The notes beneath the pieces were generated by a model, which saw only the letters and a list, made by a program, of their open reading frames with translations, had not been told where the DNA came from and made no database searches. This document shows positions 9,917-20,294 of a stretch of 64,000 nucleotides of DNA, piece by piece. The stretch comes from Procambarus clarkii (lineage: Eukaryota > Arthropoda > Malacostraca > Decapoda > Cambaridae). The stretch spans positions 3,479,649 to 3,543,648 of the forward strand of contig NC_091216.1 of NCBI RefSeq assembly GCF_040958095.1. The letters run 5' to 3'. Made by a program: the position numbers and the translations under genes. Within the stretch, counting starts at the first letter, position 1; every line of letters starts with the position of its first letter.

Positions 9917-12853
9917 CTATAACCACCCAATCCCACTCATATACTTGTCCAACCCATGCTTGAAACAATCGAGGGACCCCACCTCCACAATGTTACGCGG
10001 CAATTGGTTCCACAAATCAACAACCCTGTTACTGAACCAGTATTTACCCAAGTCTTTCCTAAATCTAAACTTATCCAATTTATATCCATTGTTTCGTGTT
10101 CTGTCCTGTGTTGATACTTTTAATACCCTATTAATATCCCCCCGGTTATGTCCATTCATCCACTTGTAAACCTCTATCATGTCACCCCTAACTCTTCGCC
10201 TTTCCAGTGAATGCAACTTAAGCTTTGTTAATCTTTCTTCATATGAAAGATTTCTAATTTGGGGAATTAACTTAGTCATCCTACGCTGGACACGTTCAAG
10301 TGAATTTATATCCATTCTATAATATGGCGACCAAAACTGAACTGCATAATCTAAATGGGGCCTAACTAGAGCAAGATATAGCTTGAGAACCACACCAGGT
10401 GTCTTGTTACTAACGCTGCGATTAATAAATCCAAGTGTCCGATTTGCCTTATTACGAACATTTATGCATTGATCCTTTTGTTTTAAATTCTTACTAATCA
10501 TAACTCCCAGATCCCTTTCGCAATCCGACTTCGCAATCACAACACCATCTAGCTCGTATCTTGTAACTCTATCATCATTACCTAACCTCAGAACTTTACA
10601 TTTATCAGCATTAAACTGCATCTGCCAATCCTTTGACCATTTCAAAACCCTATCTAGATCAACTTGAAGTGATAGTGAGTCCTCCTCCGAATTAATTTCC
10701 CTACCGATTTTCGTATCATCGGCAAATTTGCAAATGTTGCTACTCAAACCTGAATCTAAATCATTTATATATATTATAAACAACAGAGGTCCCAGGACAG
10801 AGCCTTGAGGCACTCCACTTACAACATTTTCCCACTCTGACTTGATTCCATTTATACTAACTCTCTGTTTCCTTTGGTATAGCCATGCCCTAATCCAGCT
10901 TAATATAGCACCCCCAATACCATGAGACTCTATTTTTTTAATCAGTCTTTCATGTGGCACTGTATCAAAAGCTTTGCTAAAGTCAAGGTATACAACATCG
11001 CAATCCTTACCACTATCAACTGCCTCAACAATGCTAGAATAAAAAGATAACAAATTTGTTAAACATGAACGGCCATTTATAAAACCATGTTGCGACTCAA
11101 TTATTAATTTATGTTTTTCAAGATGAAGACGAATTTTATTTGCTATTATAGATTCCAGTAACTTTCCCACAATAGACGTTAGGCTAATTGGTCGATAGTT
11201 AGACGCAAGTGATCTATCTCCTTTCTTAAAAACTGGTATCACATTAGCAACTTTCCAAAACTCTGGCACTCTGCCTGACTCTATTGATTTATTAAATATG
11301 GTTGACAGTGGGTCACAAAGCTCCTCTTTGCATTCTTTAAGCACCCTAGCAAACACTTCATCCGGCCCTGGGGATTTGTTTGGTTTGAGTTTTACTATTT
11401 GTTTAAGAACATCCTCCCTGGTAACTGCTAAACTCGTCAACCTGTCCTCGTCCCCACCCACATAGACTTGTTCGGCTGAAGGCATATTGTTAAGTTCCTC
11501 TTTAGTAAATACAGATACAAAATATTTATTAAAAATACTACTCATCTCTTCATCACTATCTGTTATTTGACCTGTCTCAGTTTTTAATGGACCTATCCTT
11601 TCCCTAGTCTTAGTACGATATAACTGAAAAAACCCTTTAGGATTTGTCTTTGCTTGCCCTGCTATGCGAACTTCATAGTTTCTTTTTGCTTTCCTTATCT
11701 CTTTTTTAACATTTCTAACCAGTTGTACGAATTCCTGTTCTAAAGTGACCTCCCCATTTTTAATCCTTTTGTACCAAGCTCTCTTTTTACCTATAAGGTT
11801 CTTCAAATTCTTTGTTATCCACTTTGGGTCATTAGTATACGATCTATTCAATTTGTATGGTATACTACGTTCCTGTGCTTTGTTTAGAATATTCTTAAAT
11901 AAGTTATATATTGAATCCACATCGAAATCCCCATTTAAGTCACCTATCGCTGGGTTCATGTCTCGCTCCAAGACCGGCCCACACCCCATACCCAAGCCTT
12001 TCCAATCAATTTGACCCAAAAAATTTCTTAGGCTATTAAAATCAGCTTTTCGAAAATCTGGCACTTTAACAGAATTTTCTCCTACTGGTCTATTCCATTC
12101 TATGCTAAATCTGATTTCTTTGTGATCACTGCTCCCTAGCTCACTCCCTATTTCGATGTCATTAATTTGCGTTTCCCTGTTAGTTAACACTAAATCTAAA
12201 ATATTATTTTCCCGTGTTGGTTCCTTAATGTGTTGCGTAAGAAAGCAATCGTCAATTAATTCTAGAAAATCTTCTGCTTCACTATTCCCTGTTTTGTTCA
12301 ACCAGTTTATTCCGCTAAAATTAAAGTCACCCATGACATAAATACTGTTAGATCTAGATGCTCTAGATATTTCTTCCCATAGATGCTTTGCTTCCATTCT
12401 GTCTAAATTTGGTGGCCTATATATTACTCCTATTATAATATTATTAGCTTTTTCGTTTAATTCAATCCAAATAGTTTCTGTGTGTGGCTCTGTTTTGATT
12501 CCCTCTTTGAGACTACATTTCAAATTGTCCCTAACATATATGGCTACTCCACCTCCTCGTCTAATATATCTATCTGTGTGAAATAGTTTAAATCCATATA
12601 TTTGATATTCAGCTAATAGTTCTCTATTTTCTACATTCATCCACGTTTCGGTAAGTGCAATAATATCTATTTTTTCTGTGCAGACAAGAGCATTTAATTC
12701 GTTAATTTTATTTCTTAGACTTCTACTGTTAGTGTAATATACCCTAAGTGAATTGTTATTTTGCGGACCTTCTCTTTCCCTGATCGTTTTGCCAATTCCT
12801 TTCTCCCACAAACACATACTTTTATTACCTCCTTCCTCCAAATCAATTCCCAT
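9917..12853 (-). CDS. CR1-E ORF2: endonuclease and reverse transcriptase, intact (978 aa)
   Basis: ORF2 performs target-primed reverse transcription: the endonuclease nicks DNA and the RT copies element RNA from the nick. The open frame reaches 12886, but the first ATG is 12853, matching the other copies. APE-type endonuclease, residues about 35-250: Asn in YYTNSR (42), Glu in ALTETW (69), Tyr in VIYRPP (145), GDFNF (about 175-179) and SDH (242-244). A linker follows to about 480. RT: KSPGPDE, NYRPISLTS, motif A LDFSKAFD (Asp 624), SGVPQGS (679-685), FADD (710-713) and NADKCKVLRLG. The C-terminal region is rich in Arg and Lys. No RNase H is present. All catalytic residues I can identify are there. 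The frame overlaps the end of ORF1, but the first ATG lies 11 nt after the ORF1 stop, suggesting reinitiation (inference). Confidence 0.95.
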   Translation of the reverse strand: MGIDLEEGGNKSMCLWEKGIGKTIREREGPQNNNSLRVYYTNSRSLRNKINELNALVCTEKIDIIALTETWMNVENRELLAEYQIYGFKLFHTDRYIRRGGGVAIYVRDNLKCSLKEGIKTEPHTETIWIELNEKANNIIIGVIYRPPNLDRMEAKHLWEEISRASRSNSIYVMGDFNFSGINWLNKTGNSEAEDFLELIDDCFLTQHIKEPTRENNILDLVLTNRETQINDIEIGSELGSSDHKEIRFSIEWNRPVGENSVKVPDFRKADFNSLRNFLGQIDWKGLGMGCGPVLERDMNPAIGDLNGDFDVDSIYNLFKNILNKAQERSIPYKLNRSYTNDPKWITKNLKNLIGKKRAWYKRIKNGEVTLEQEFVQLVRNVKKEIRKAKRNYEVRIAGQAKTNPKGFFQLYRTKTRERIGPLKTETGQITDSDEEMSSIFNKYFVSVFTKEELNNMPSAEQVYVGGDEDRLTSLAVTREDVLKQIVKLKPNKSPGPDEVFARVLKECKEELCDPLSTIFNKSIESGRVPEFWKVANVIPVFKKGDRSLASNYRPISLTSIVGKLLESIIANKIRLHLEKHKLIIESQHGFINGRSCLTNLLSFYSSIVEAVDSGKDCDVVYLDFSKAFDTVPHERLIKKIESHGIGGAILSWIRAWLYQRKQRVSINGIKSEWENVVSGVPQGSVLGPLLFIIYINDLDSGLSSNICKFADDTKIGREINSEEDSLSLQVDLDRVLKWSKDWQMQFNADKCKVLRLGNDDRVTRYELDGVVIAKSDCERDLGVMISKNLKQKDQCINVRNKANRTLGFINRSVSNKTPGVVLKLYLALVRPHLDYAVQFWSPYYRMDINSLERVQRRMTKLIPQIRNLSYEERLTKLKLHSLERRRVRGDMIEVYKWMNGHNRGDINRVLKVSTQDRTRNNGYKLDKFRFRKDLGKYWFSNRVVDLWNQLPRNIVEVGSLDCFKHGLDKYMSGIGWL

Positions 12854-12864
12854 ACCTCTATCTA

Positions 12865-13716
12865 CTAACAGTTTAAACCCAAACAAACACCTCTAACCAC
12901 TTCTTCTAGCGAGTTCGCAACAGCAACAACCCCAGCTCTCGATAGATGCACCCCATCACGAGCATACATTTCATTTCTTCCATAGAAGTGTTCCCAGTTG
13001 TCTATGAAAGATATTGCATTTGATTTGCAATATCTTTCCAGCCGGCAATTGACACCAAGTGCCCTCGATATCCATTCATTTCCCACTCCCTTTCTTGGAA
13101 GAATGCCACATATGATCGGGATTCCTCCCTTGCTCCTAACTAACTCTATGGCTGTTTTATACCTCTGAATCAGTTCCTCACTCCTGACTCGACCAACATC
13201 ATTTCCTCCCACGCTAATGCAAATAATGGGATTGTTCCCATTACCAGCCATAATATCATTCATGTTGTTTATAATATCACCAATGCCAGCTCCGGGATAG
13301 CAAACCCTTAACCTGTTCCCCCTATCTCTAGCACAAAACGTTCTATCCAAATACCTTATCTGGGAATCTCCCACAACTAATGTTTGCTTAGGTACTTCCT
13401 TTACTTTCTGAGGGGCCTGCGCTTCCTTTCTCTTCGTTGCTTTCCCTTTTGCGCGATCCACAGTCTCTCCACAGCACTCGTCCTCCAAAACGTCAAATGA
13501 ATTTGAAGTTGCTATGGCGTTTGAAGGCGGCTTTATCAAAGTCTTCTTAAGGCCCCTGTCTTTCGCAACTCTCCAAGACGAGGTCCCTTTACTGCTGGTC
13601 TCCTCCTTCGTTACTTCTCGTTGTTTTTTAAGCTGACCGACCTCCTCCCGCAGAGAGTCCAACTCTGTCCTCAGGGCTCCCACTAGAGTCACCAGTTCCT
13701 TCACTACAACTTCCAT
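12865..13716 (-). CDS. CR1-E ORF1: coiled coil plus SGNH esterase, intact (283 aa)
   Basis: The start is ATG 13716 (MEVVVKEL); the frame is open a little further upstream but without an ATG. Residues about 1-35 are a heptad-like coiled coil (LVTLVGALRTELDSLREEV), probably for multimerisation. A charged linker runs to about 110. The rest is an SGNH/GDSL hydrolase fold with all four blocks: GDSQ (Ser 118), YPGAG, SVGGND (Asn 172) and RDGVHLS (Asp 254, His 257). CR1-like LINEs are known to carry esterase domains in ORF1; the substrate is unknown and a membrane-lipid or RNP role is only conjecture. I see no PHD finger and no zinc knuckle. Confidence 0.92.
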   Translation of the reverse strand: MEVVVKELVTLVGALRTELDSLREEVGQLKKQREVTKEETSSKGTSSWRVAKDRGLKKTLIKPPSNAIATSNSFDVLEDECCGETVDRAKGKATKRKEAQAPQKVKEVPKQTLVVGDSQIRYLDRTFCARDRGNRLRVCYPGAGIGDIINNMNDIMAGNGNNPIICISVGGNDVGRVRSEELIQRYKTAIELVRSKGGIPIICGILPRKGVGNEWISRALGVNCRLERYCKSNAISFIDNWEHFYGRNEMYARDGVHLSRAGVVAVANSLEEVVRGVCLGLNC

Positions 13717-13794
13717 ATTGCTATGATAATATAACAACACTCAGGAGCTCCGGTTAACACAACCTCTCACTGTGACTTCACCTGACCGACTGAC

Positions 13795-14363
13795 CGTATG
13801 GGCCAATATCGGCTGCCTCGTATGGGCCAATAACAGCTGTCTTGTATGGGCCAATAGCAGCTGCCTCGTATGGGCCAATAGCAGCTGCCTCGTATGGGCC
13901 AACAGCAGCTGCCTCGTATTGGCCAACAGCAGCTGCCTCGTATGGGCCAACAGCAGCTGCCTCGTATGGGCCAACAGCAGCTGCCTCGTATGGGCCAATA
14001 TCAGCTGCCTCGTATGGGCCAACAGCAGCTGCCTCGTATGGGCCAATAGCAGCTGCCTCGTATGGGCCAATATCAGCTGCCTCGTATGGGCCAATACCAG
14101 CTGCCTCGTATGGGCCAATACCAGCTGCCTCGTATGGGCCAATATCAGCTGCCTCGTATGGGCCAATATCAGCTGCCTCGTATGGGCCAATACCAGCTGC
14201 CTCGTATGGGCCAATAACAGCTGCCTCGTATGGGCCAATAGCAGCTGCCTCGTATGGGCCAATAACAGCTGCCTCGTATGGGCCAATAGCAGCTGCCTCG
14301 TATGGGCCAATAACAGCTGCCTCGTATGGGCCAATAGCAGCTGCCTCGTATGGGCCAATAGGA
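13795..14363. repeat. 24-bp minisatellite, right part (about 24 units)
   Basis: About 24 head-to-tail units of the same 24-bp sequence. Most differences fall in the three bases after GGCCAATA or GGCCAACA (GCA, ACA, TCA or CCA before GCTGCC). Since 24 is a multiple of three, several frames stay open and yield peptide-like repeats (for example AASYGPI); I do not regard these as genes. In the last units ACA and GCA variants alternate, giving a 48-bp higher-order period. The array ends at about 14363 with GGAGCATTTGGCC. Confidence 0.93.
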
Positions 14364-15405
14364 GCATTTGGCCATGAACACATTCAGAACACCTCGAGTG
14401 AGAGCAGCCACACCCAGCCAGTCTCCCTCACTCCAACATCTTACTCGCCAACATTGCTCCTCCCACCATATTGTTATAGTTCTTATTACACATGTTATAT
14501 ATATATCTATCTACATGTTTTATTTACCAGAACTATTCAAGTAAGCCGGTATTGTGTCCAAACAGTACAGTGGCCACCATACACTGCATGAAAAATCACA
14601 CAGCAGACGACGCTACGATTTCGTCACCTCCCTCACCAAAATAGCTCCTCTCAACATTCTCCTGTTGCTGTTCTTACACTATATACACACACTATATATA
14701 CCCATGAACATATGTGTTGCCCATAGCGAACCACTAAGCTAGTATGGGGAGCAAAACAGGAGTGGCTGCCACACACACACAATGAGGCTACCTCAATTCT
14801 CGCTCTCCCTCCCTCATCAAAATTCCTCCTTCCACAATACTACGCACAACGCTAATTATAACCACAATCCTGCTATTATCACAATCCTGGTCACTAATTC
14901 CTGTAAATGAATAATTGACCACACGTTTATTTTGAAAAGGACCCTAAGAAATCATTTGAAGATTCCTAGATGAACGAAATAATGCTGTGGTGCTGTGGCT
15001 AGCGCTGTGAACATCGTGAACAGCATTGAATCACTGATATTTGAACATTGTACCCAGTCATTATCACACTCAGGCTCTAATATAACACTATCATAGCTAA
15101 ATAATACAAGTTATATATATATTTTGACATTATTAGGCGATGCTGTGGTCACATGCTGAACAGCAGTGCTGTGCGCTCATGTTGCGAGCGCCAGCCTTGG
15201 TTGCTCACACACTACTGAGCCTCCCACACCCGGGAATGTGGACCACGATTTTTTTTAAAGATGGCGTCTGTTTACAAGAGCCCTGAGGAAGCTGATGTGA
15301 ACCCCATGTAGCCGCGGGAGTTTTGAATGGAACGTGAAAAATACAAATACCCGGAGGCGCGTTGCGCAAACCAGACGTGAGCCTGCAGGCGTGTTGCACA
15401 GTTTA
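14364..15405. other. Non-coding stretch with no gene seen
   Basis: The sequence is AT-rich with short TA and CA tracts (about 14490, 14680, 14775 and 15110). From about 15240 to 15405 it becomes GC-richer and reads like part of a dispersed repeat adjoining the SINE, but I cannot assign a family. No coding frame with recognisable motifs is present on either strand. Confidence 0.6.
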
Positions 15406-15632
15406 AGGATTAGTGTCCCCGCGGCCCGGTCCTCGACCAGGCCTCCACCCCCATGAAGCAGTCCGTGACAGCTGACTAACACCCAGGTACCTATTTTACT
15501 GCTAGGTAACAGGGGCATAGGGTGAAAGAAACTCTGCCCATTGTTTCTCGCCGGCGCCCGGGATCGAACCTGGGACCACAGGATCACAAGTCCAGCGTGC
15601 TGTCCGCTCGGCCGACCGGCTCCCTACATGCA
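15406..15632 (-). mobile_element. tRNA-derived SINE (copy 1)
   Basis: On the minus strand the element begins near 15632 with a tRNA-like head: GGCCGAGCGG resembles box A and GGTTCGATCCC is a good RNA polymerase III box B (complement near 15560). The body follows (GTTACCTAGCAGTAAAATAG) and then a tail rich in GGCC/CGCGGGGACAC. A close relative lies at 25483-25737 and a more diverged one at 38570-38790. The 3' part resembles the end of a CR1-like LINE at 19792-20012. This copy lacks the terminal TCAAGATAACC repeats seen at 25483. Confidence 0.8.
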
Positions 15633-17650
15633 AACATTGTCACGCTGTATAAGAATAAAGGTGACAGGGGCGACTGCAACAACTACCATGAAATCTCTCT
15701 CCTCAGTATTGTCGGAAAGCTGTTTGCTCGAGTCGCATTGAAGAGGCTCCAAGTACTTGCAGAGCGAGTCTATCCAGAATCACAATGCGGATTCAGAGCT
15801 GACAGTCCACCATCGACATGGTCTTTTCCCTCAGACAACTGCAGGAGAAATGCAGGGAACAGAAGCAGCCACTCTTCGTAGCCTTCATAGATCTGACGAA
15901 GGCCTTCGACCTCGTCAGCAGGAATGGCCTGTTCAAGATCGTCCCCAAGATCGGATGCCCACCCAGGCTCCTCAGCATCATCAGATCTTTCAATGAGAAC
16001 ATGAGGGGCACCGTGGTCTTTGATGGCCTAACATCAGACGCCTTTGACATCCGAAGTGAAGTAAAGCAGGGCTGCATACTGGCTCCAACCTTATTCGGGA
16101 TGTTCTTCGCAGTTATGCTGCGGCACGCCTTCGGATCTGTCACGGAAGGCATTTACCTCTGGACCAGGTCGGATGGAAAGCTCTTTAACCTCGCCAGGCT
16201 AAGAGCCAAGACGAAGGTTCGGCTGAGGTGTCTGCGCGACTTCCTTTTTGCCGACGACGCAGCAGTCACTGCCCACTCAGCCGAAGACCTCCAATGGCTC
16301 ATAACCCGCTTCAGCGAGGCCTCTCAGGCTTTCGGACTCACCATCAGCCTGAAGAAAACATAAGTCATAGGACAAGGAGTGGACTCCCCACCTGACATCG
16401 GCATCTCCGATTCCAAACTGGAAGTCGTTCACGACTTCGTGTACCTGGGCTCCACAATCTCTGACTCCCTCTCTCTTGATACGGAGCTAAACAAACGCAT
16501 CGGTAAGGCATCTACTACCATGTCCAGACTGACAAAGAGAGTGTGGGCCAACAATAGGCTAACTGAGTATACTTAGATTCAGGTTTACAAAGCCTGTGTC
16601 CTGAGCACTCTCCTTTATGGCAGTGAGTCTTGGACACTCCGCGCCCGTCAGGAAAGACAGCTGAATGCCTACCACATGCGCTGCCTTCGACACATCTTGG
16701 ACGTCACCTGGCAGTACAAGGTGACAAACAACAACGTCTTGGGGAGAGCAAGAATCACCAGCATGTACACAATGCTGAAACAGAGACGAATGCGCTGGCT
16801 CGGGCACGTTGTGCGAATGGGCGACGGCAGGATCACCCAAGGATCTCCTGTACGGAGAGCTGATGCAGGGAAAGCGTCCAACAGGCAAGCCCCAGCTACG
16901 GTACAAAGACGTATGCAAAAGGAACCTGAAAGCCTTGGACGTCGATTTTGCTATATGGGAGATATATGGGAGACACTGGCTGCAAACCGTTCAGCCTGGG
17001 GGCAGTCTGTTCAAAGAGGTCTCTCCAAGTTCGAGGAGTCACTTGCCAAGGAATCGGAGGCAAAGAGACAGAGAAGGAAAGCCGGTAGCCAGGAAGACAG
17101 ACCAGAATCGGACTTCGTTTGTGCTCGGTGTGGGATGGACTGCCACTCTCGGATTCAACCCGTTCTCGCACTTTCGTATAGTCAATATTGACTTATTAAA
17201 TATGTGCATATGTGACATACTAAACATACTAGTTTACCTTGAAAAGCTTCATAGAAAACACCGACCTTACCTAACCATCTTAGTATGTTAAGATAAGCAT
17301 CTTATTGCTTCGTAATTACAATTATTACTTAACCTATTATAGGTATAGCAATAAGCATCTTATTGCTTCGTAATTACAATTATTACTTAACCTATTATAG
17401 GTATAGGTTAAGTAATAATTGTAATTACGAAGCAATAAGATGCTTATCTTAACATACTAAGAAGGTTAGGTAAGGTCGGTGTTTTCTATGAAGCTTTTCT
17501 AGGTAAACTACTATGTTTAGTATGTCACATAAGCACGTATTTAATAAGTCAATATTGACTGTAAGAAAGTGCGAGAACGGGTTGCTTGGATTGGCCTCAT
17601 CAGTTACACCAGACGCTGCACCAGGAATGACAAATAGGGCGCAACTCCAT
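15633..17650 (+). pseudogene. RTE-like LINE, RT and C-terminal region, broken; split by MITE
   Basis: Reading resumes after the SINE with LYKNKGDRGDCNNY and SLLSIVGKLFARV (RT finger), then motif A VAFIDLTKAFDLVS, motif B EVKQGCILAP and motif C FLFADDAAV. The C-terminal region has SESWTLRARQERQLNAYH and RMRWLGHVVRM, and ends with a zinc-finger-like CARCGMDCHSRI. This layout fits RTE-type LINEs. It is 5'-truncated and has stops at 16361 and 16574 and frame changes near 15810, 16835 and 17010. A palindromic MITE (17156-17584) splits the final codons, which continue at 17593. It is dead. Confidence 0.82.
17156..17584. mobile_element. Palindromic (foldback) MITE, copy 1
   Basis: A 429-bp element that is an inverted repeat along almost its whole length, from CAACCCGTTCTCGCA at the left to its complement at the right, with the centre near 17400. 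It sits between CTCGGATT (17148-17155) and CTTGGATT (17585-17592), an 8-bp target duplication with one mismatch. Removing it restores the RTE reading frame across CHSRIGL. A relative lies at 23454-23824. An 8-bp duplication and CA-starting ends are compatible with hAT- or P-type transposases, but no transposase is present. Confidence 0.9.
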
Positions 17651-17659
17651 AGTCTCTCG

Positions 17660-20285
17660 AAACTGAAGGATGCCTACTACTATAATCGGATCTGGGAGTC
17701 GTCGTCAGTCCCTGAGAACTGGCTCGATGCTGTTGTCCTCCCCGTTCGCAAACCAGGTTCTCTGGGAACATCCCCTAAGAATATTTGCCCTATTGCCCTC
17801 ACAAGTTGTGTCTGCAAACTCTTTGAACGTGTGGTTAACGTTCGTCTGATGTGGTTCTTGGAACACCATCACCTCCTCTCCCCTTCTCAATTTGGTTTCC
17901 GCAAGTGTCACAGCCCAACACATGTCCTGGTGAACTTGGAGGTCTATATTCGTACTGCTTTTGCTGCGAAGACCTCCGTTGTTGCCGTTCTTTTTTACCT
18001 GGAAAAGGCTTACGACACCATTTGGCGATATCATATTCTATCCCAGCTTCATTCATTTGGCCTTCGTGGTCTTCTCCCTCTCTTTCTCCGCAGTTTCCTC
18101 TCTCGTCGTTCCTTTCGGGTGTGCCTTGGTACCGCTCTCTCTGCCTCTTTTCAGCAATACGAAGGTGTCCCCCAGGGTAGTGTTCTGAGCACTACTCTTT
18201 TTCTGGTTGCCCTCAGTGGTCTTCTTTCCTCTCTTCCTTCAGGCGTCTTCTCCGCTCTCTATGTCGATGATCTTACACTTTGCTGTCAGGGTGATGATTC
18301 GCCTCTCCTTCAACTCCGGCTTCAACTTGCGACTGATGCCGTGTCGTCTTGGGCCACCGATCATGGCTTCAAGTTCTCTACTACTAAGACTTGTGCCATG
18401 ACTTTTACTCGGAAACCGGTCGTTCTTCGTCCCTCTTTGTCACTTTATGGTCATCCTCTTGAGTGCAAAGAATCTGCGAAGCTTTTGGGGTTATTCCTTT
18501 GACACTGGTTTGTCTTGGTCTTCCCAAAACTCTTACTTCCATGTTGAGTGCTCTAATGCCCTTACCCTCCTTTGGGTATTGTCCCATACTTCTTGGGGAG
18601 CGGATAGGCGCACTCTCTTCGCTTTAAATTCCTCTCTCGTCCTGTCTAAGTTCGCTTATGTTCCCTGTTCCCTGCTTACTCGTCTGCTTCTCCGTCTACT
18701 CTTCGCCGTCTTGATGCTTTGCACCATACTGGGCTGCGCCTCAGTTCTGGTGCCTTTTGTTCGACTCCCGTCCTCAGCGTGTATGTTGACACTGGCTTCC
18801 TATCTCTCCGGGACCGCCATGATCGCTACTGTCTTCGCTATCTAGCGCGGTCCTTGCAACATCCTTCCTCTCGCCTCTGTCGTGCTTTAACTTTTATCCC
18901 TCCTGCGGTTCCTGTTCCTCTTCACCACCTCCCTCTTTCTGCCCGGTTATCTCGCTTACAGGATTCTCTTTCCGTTCGTATTTCTAATATTTCTCCTAGT
19001 GTTGTTCCTTCTTTGCCCCCATGGAAAGTCCCCCTTCCGAAGTTTTGTATATTCTTGACCCGCATCACTAAAGCTTTTACCCCTCCTACGGTTCTAAAAC
19101 GTTTTTTCCTTGAGCACTTTTCTTCTGGCTCCCGCTCCGTTTCCGTCTTCACCGATGGGTCTAAGTCTGCAGACGGTGTTGGCTACTCTGTTGTTTTTCC
19201 TGATTGCACTTATATGTGTCACTTACCTCCGGAGACTAGCATCTTCACAGCGGAGCTTTATGCTATTCTCTATGCTCTTTGTCTCCTGCTTTCTCGTTGT
19301 CAATCTTCCTTTGTAGTTGTTGTTGACTCTCGTAGTCCCCTCATGGCTCTCGGGTCCTTTAATCAGGTTCATCCAGTGGTTGTCGAGATCCGGCATTGGC
19401 TGTTTCTTGTTCACAGTAAATTTAAGTTGGTTGAGTTTTGTTGGGTTCCCAACCAAATTGGTGTCTCTTCAAATGAGCGTGCGGATGCTGCCACCAGGGA
19501 AGCTGTCCGCTCTTGTCTCATCATCACTATTTCTTGTAAAGGTATTCCTTATTCCGACTTTTACCCGGTTATCCATTCCTCCATCCTTACCCATTAGCAA
19601 GCTTGTTGGTCGTCTGTTACTGGTAACAAACTACGTACTCTTAAAAGTTGTGTGTCCACGTGGCCGTCCTCCTACCACCGTAACCGGCGATGGGAAACGG
19701 CTCTGGCAAGGTTGCGTATTGGCCATACTCGCTTAACTCATGGTCATTTGATGGAGCGCCGCCCTGCTCCTTATTGTCTTAATTGCATTGTTACCTTGAG
19801 GTTACCTTGAGGTGCTTCCGGGGCTTAGCGTCCCCGCGGCCCAGTCGTCGACCAGGCCTCCTGGTTGCTGGACTGATCAACCAGGCTGTTGGACGCGGCT
19901 GCTCGCAGCCTGATGTATGAGTCACAGCCTGGTTGATCAGGTATCCTTTGGAGGTGTTTGTCAAGTTCTCTCTTGAACACTGTGAGGGGTCTGCCTGTTA
20001 TGCCCCTATGTTATTGTCCCTCTTACAGTCGTGCATATCCTTGTTGAATGTCCTGACTTCCGGGATGAGTGTGTCTTGTTTTCCGACCGTCCCCCACGGT
20101 TGCTTGCTTGTCTCTCGATAGTAATCTTGGTGACTCGGATACTTTTGATATCGTTCGCCTTATGCGTTTCTGTTCTTGTATTGGCATCCTTAGTGACATT
20201 TAGCGCCCTCTGATTATCCAGCACTTTTGATGGTGCTACATAGCCTTCCCGGTTTGGTGCCTTCTTTTGATAATTATTTACTTAC
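17660..20285 (+). pseudogene. I/Jockey-type LINE ORF2: RT and RNase H, broken
   Basis: The RT reading from about 17685 (YNRIWES) shows IALTSCVCKLFERVV, QFGFRK, motif A LFYLEKAYDTIW, motif B YEGVPQGSVLSTTLF and motif C ALYVDDLTL. The first catalytic Asp of motif A (normally F-x-D) reads Tyr. Frame changes occur at about 18490 and 18710. An RNase H follows at about 19140-19500: VFTDGSKS, TAELYAILYAL, VVVVDSRSPL and NERADAA. A stop lies at about 19596. The C-terminal block HILVECPDF resumes at 20031 after a 221-bp CR1-like insert. It is probably the same family as the ORF1 at 1059-2699. It is 5'-truncated at an RT-internal point. Confidence 0.87.
19792..20012 (-). mobile_element. CR1-like LINE 3' end (family Q) inserted in the I/Jockey LINE
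   Basis: A short 3'-terminal fragment, with its tail at the left (repeats of TTACCTTGAGG, i.e. TCAAGGTAA on the element strand) and a coding end that reads DQPGC, RLRAAASNSLVDQ and EAWSTTGPRGR before the stop. The LINE at 61746-63998 ends in a related way (VPDQPGCGGYVGLRAAPSNS). ATTGT flanks it at 19787-19791 and 20013-20017, a 5-bp target duplication. Its last roughly 75 bp resemble the SINE tail at 25483. Confidence 0.85.
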
Positions 20286-20294
20286 TTCTGCCGC

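Larger units (their letters stand above)
9855..13794 (-). mobile_element. Full-length, apparently intact CR1-E LINE (copy A3) inside the 24-bp array
   Basis: A 3.94-kb element reading right to left: 5' UTR (13794-13717), ORF1, ORF2, a 62-bp 3' UTR and a short TTCTTATG-type tail. Both ORFs are uninterrupted. Flanking CGTAT at 9850-9854 and 13795-13799 is a clean 5-bp target duplication within the minisatellite. Near identity with the copy at 53728-57675 indicates recent movement. The octamer tail and the ORF1 esterase place it among CR1-like LINEs (established knowledge of that clade). Confidence 0.95.

Noticed and set aside
13795-14363. CRISPR-like array
   Set aside because: Units are contiguous tandem repeats without unique spacers, in a eukaryotic setting.
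13741-14591. Overlapping open frames in four registers encoding regular octapeptide repeats
   Set aside because: They come from a 24-bp tandem array, which keeps frames open because 24 is divisible by three; no start context, no splice sites and no homology are seen.
15541-15640. A functional tRNA gene in the minus-strand SINE head
   Set aside because: Box A- and B-like words are present, but it is joined to a SINE body and repeated at 25483; no clean cloverleaf with a convincing anticodon could be drawn.
17513-17660. Start of a single gene at 17513 reading through MITE, RTE end and I/Jockey RT
   Set aside because: The frame is a fortuitous fusion of three elements; the MITE boundary is at 17584 and the I/Jockey RT starts at about 17685.
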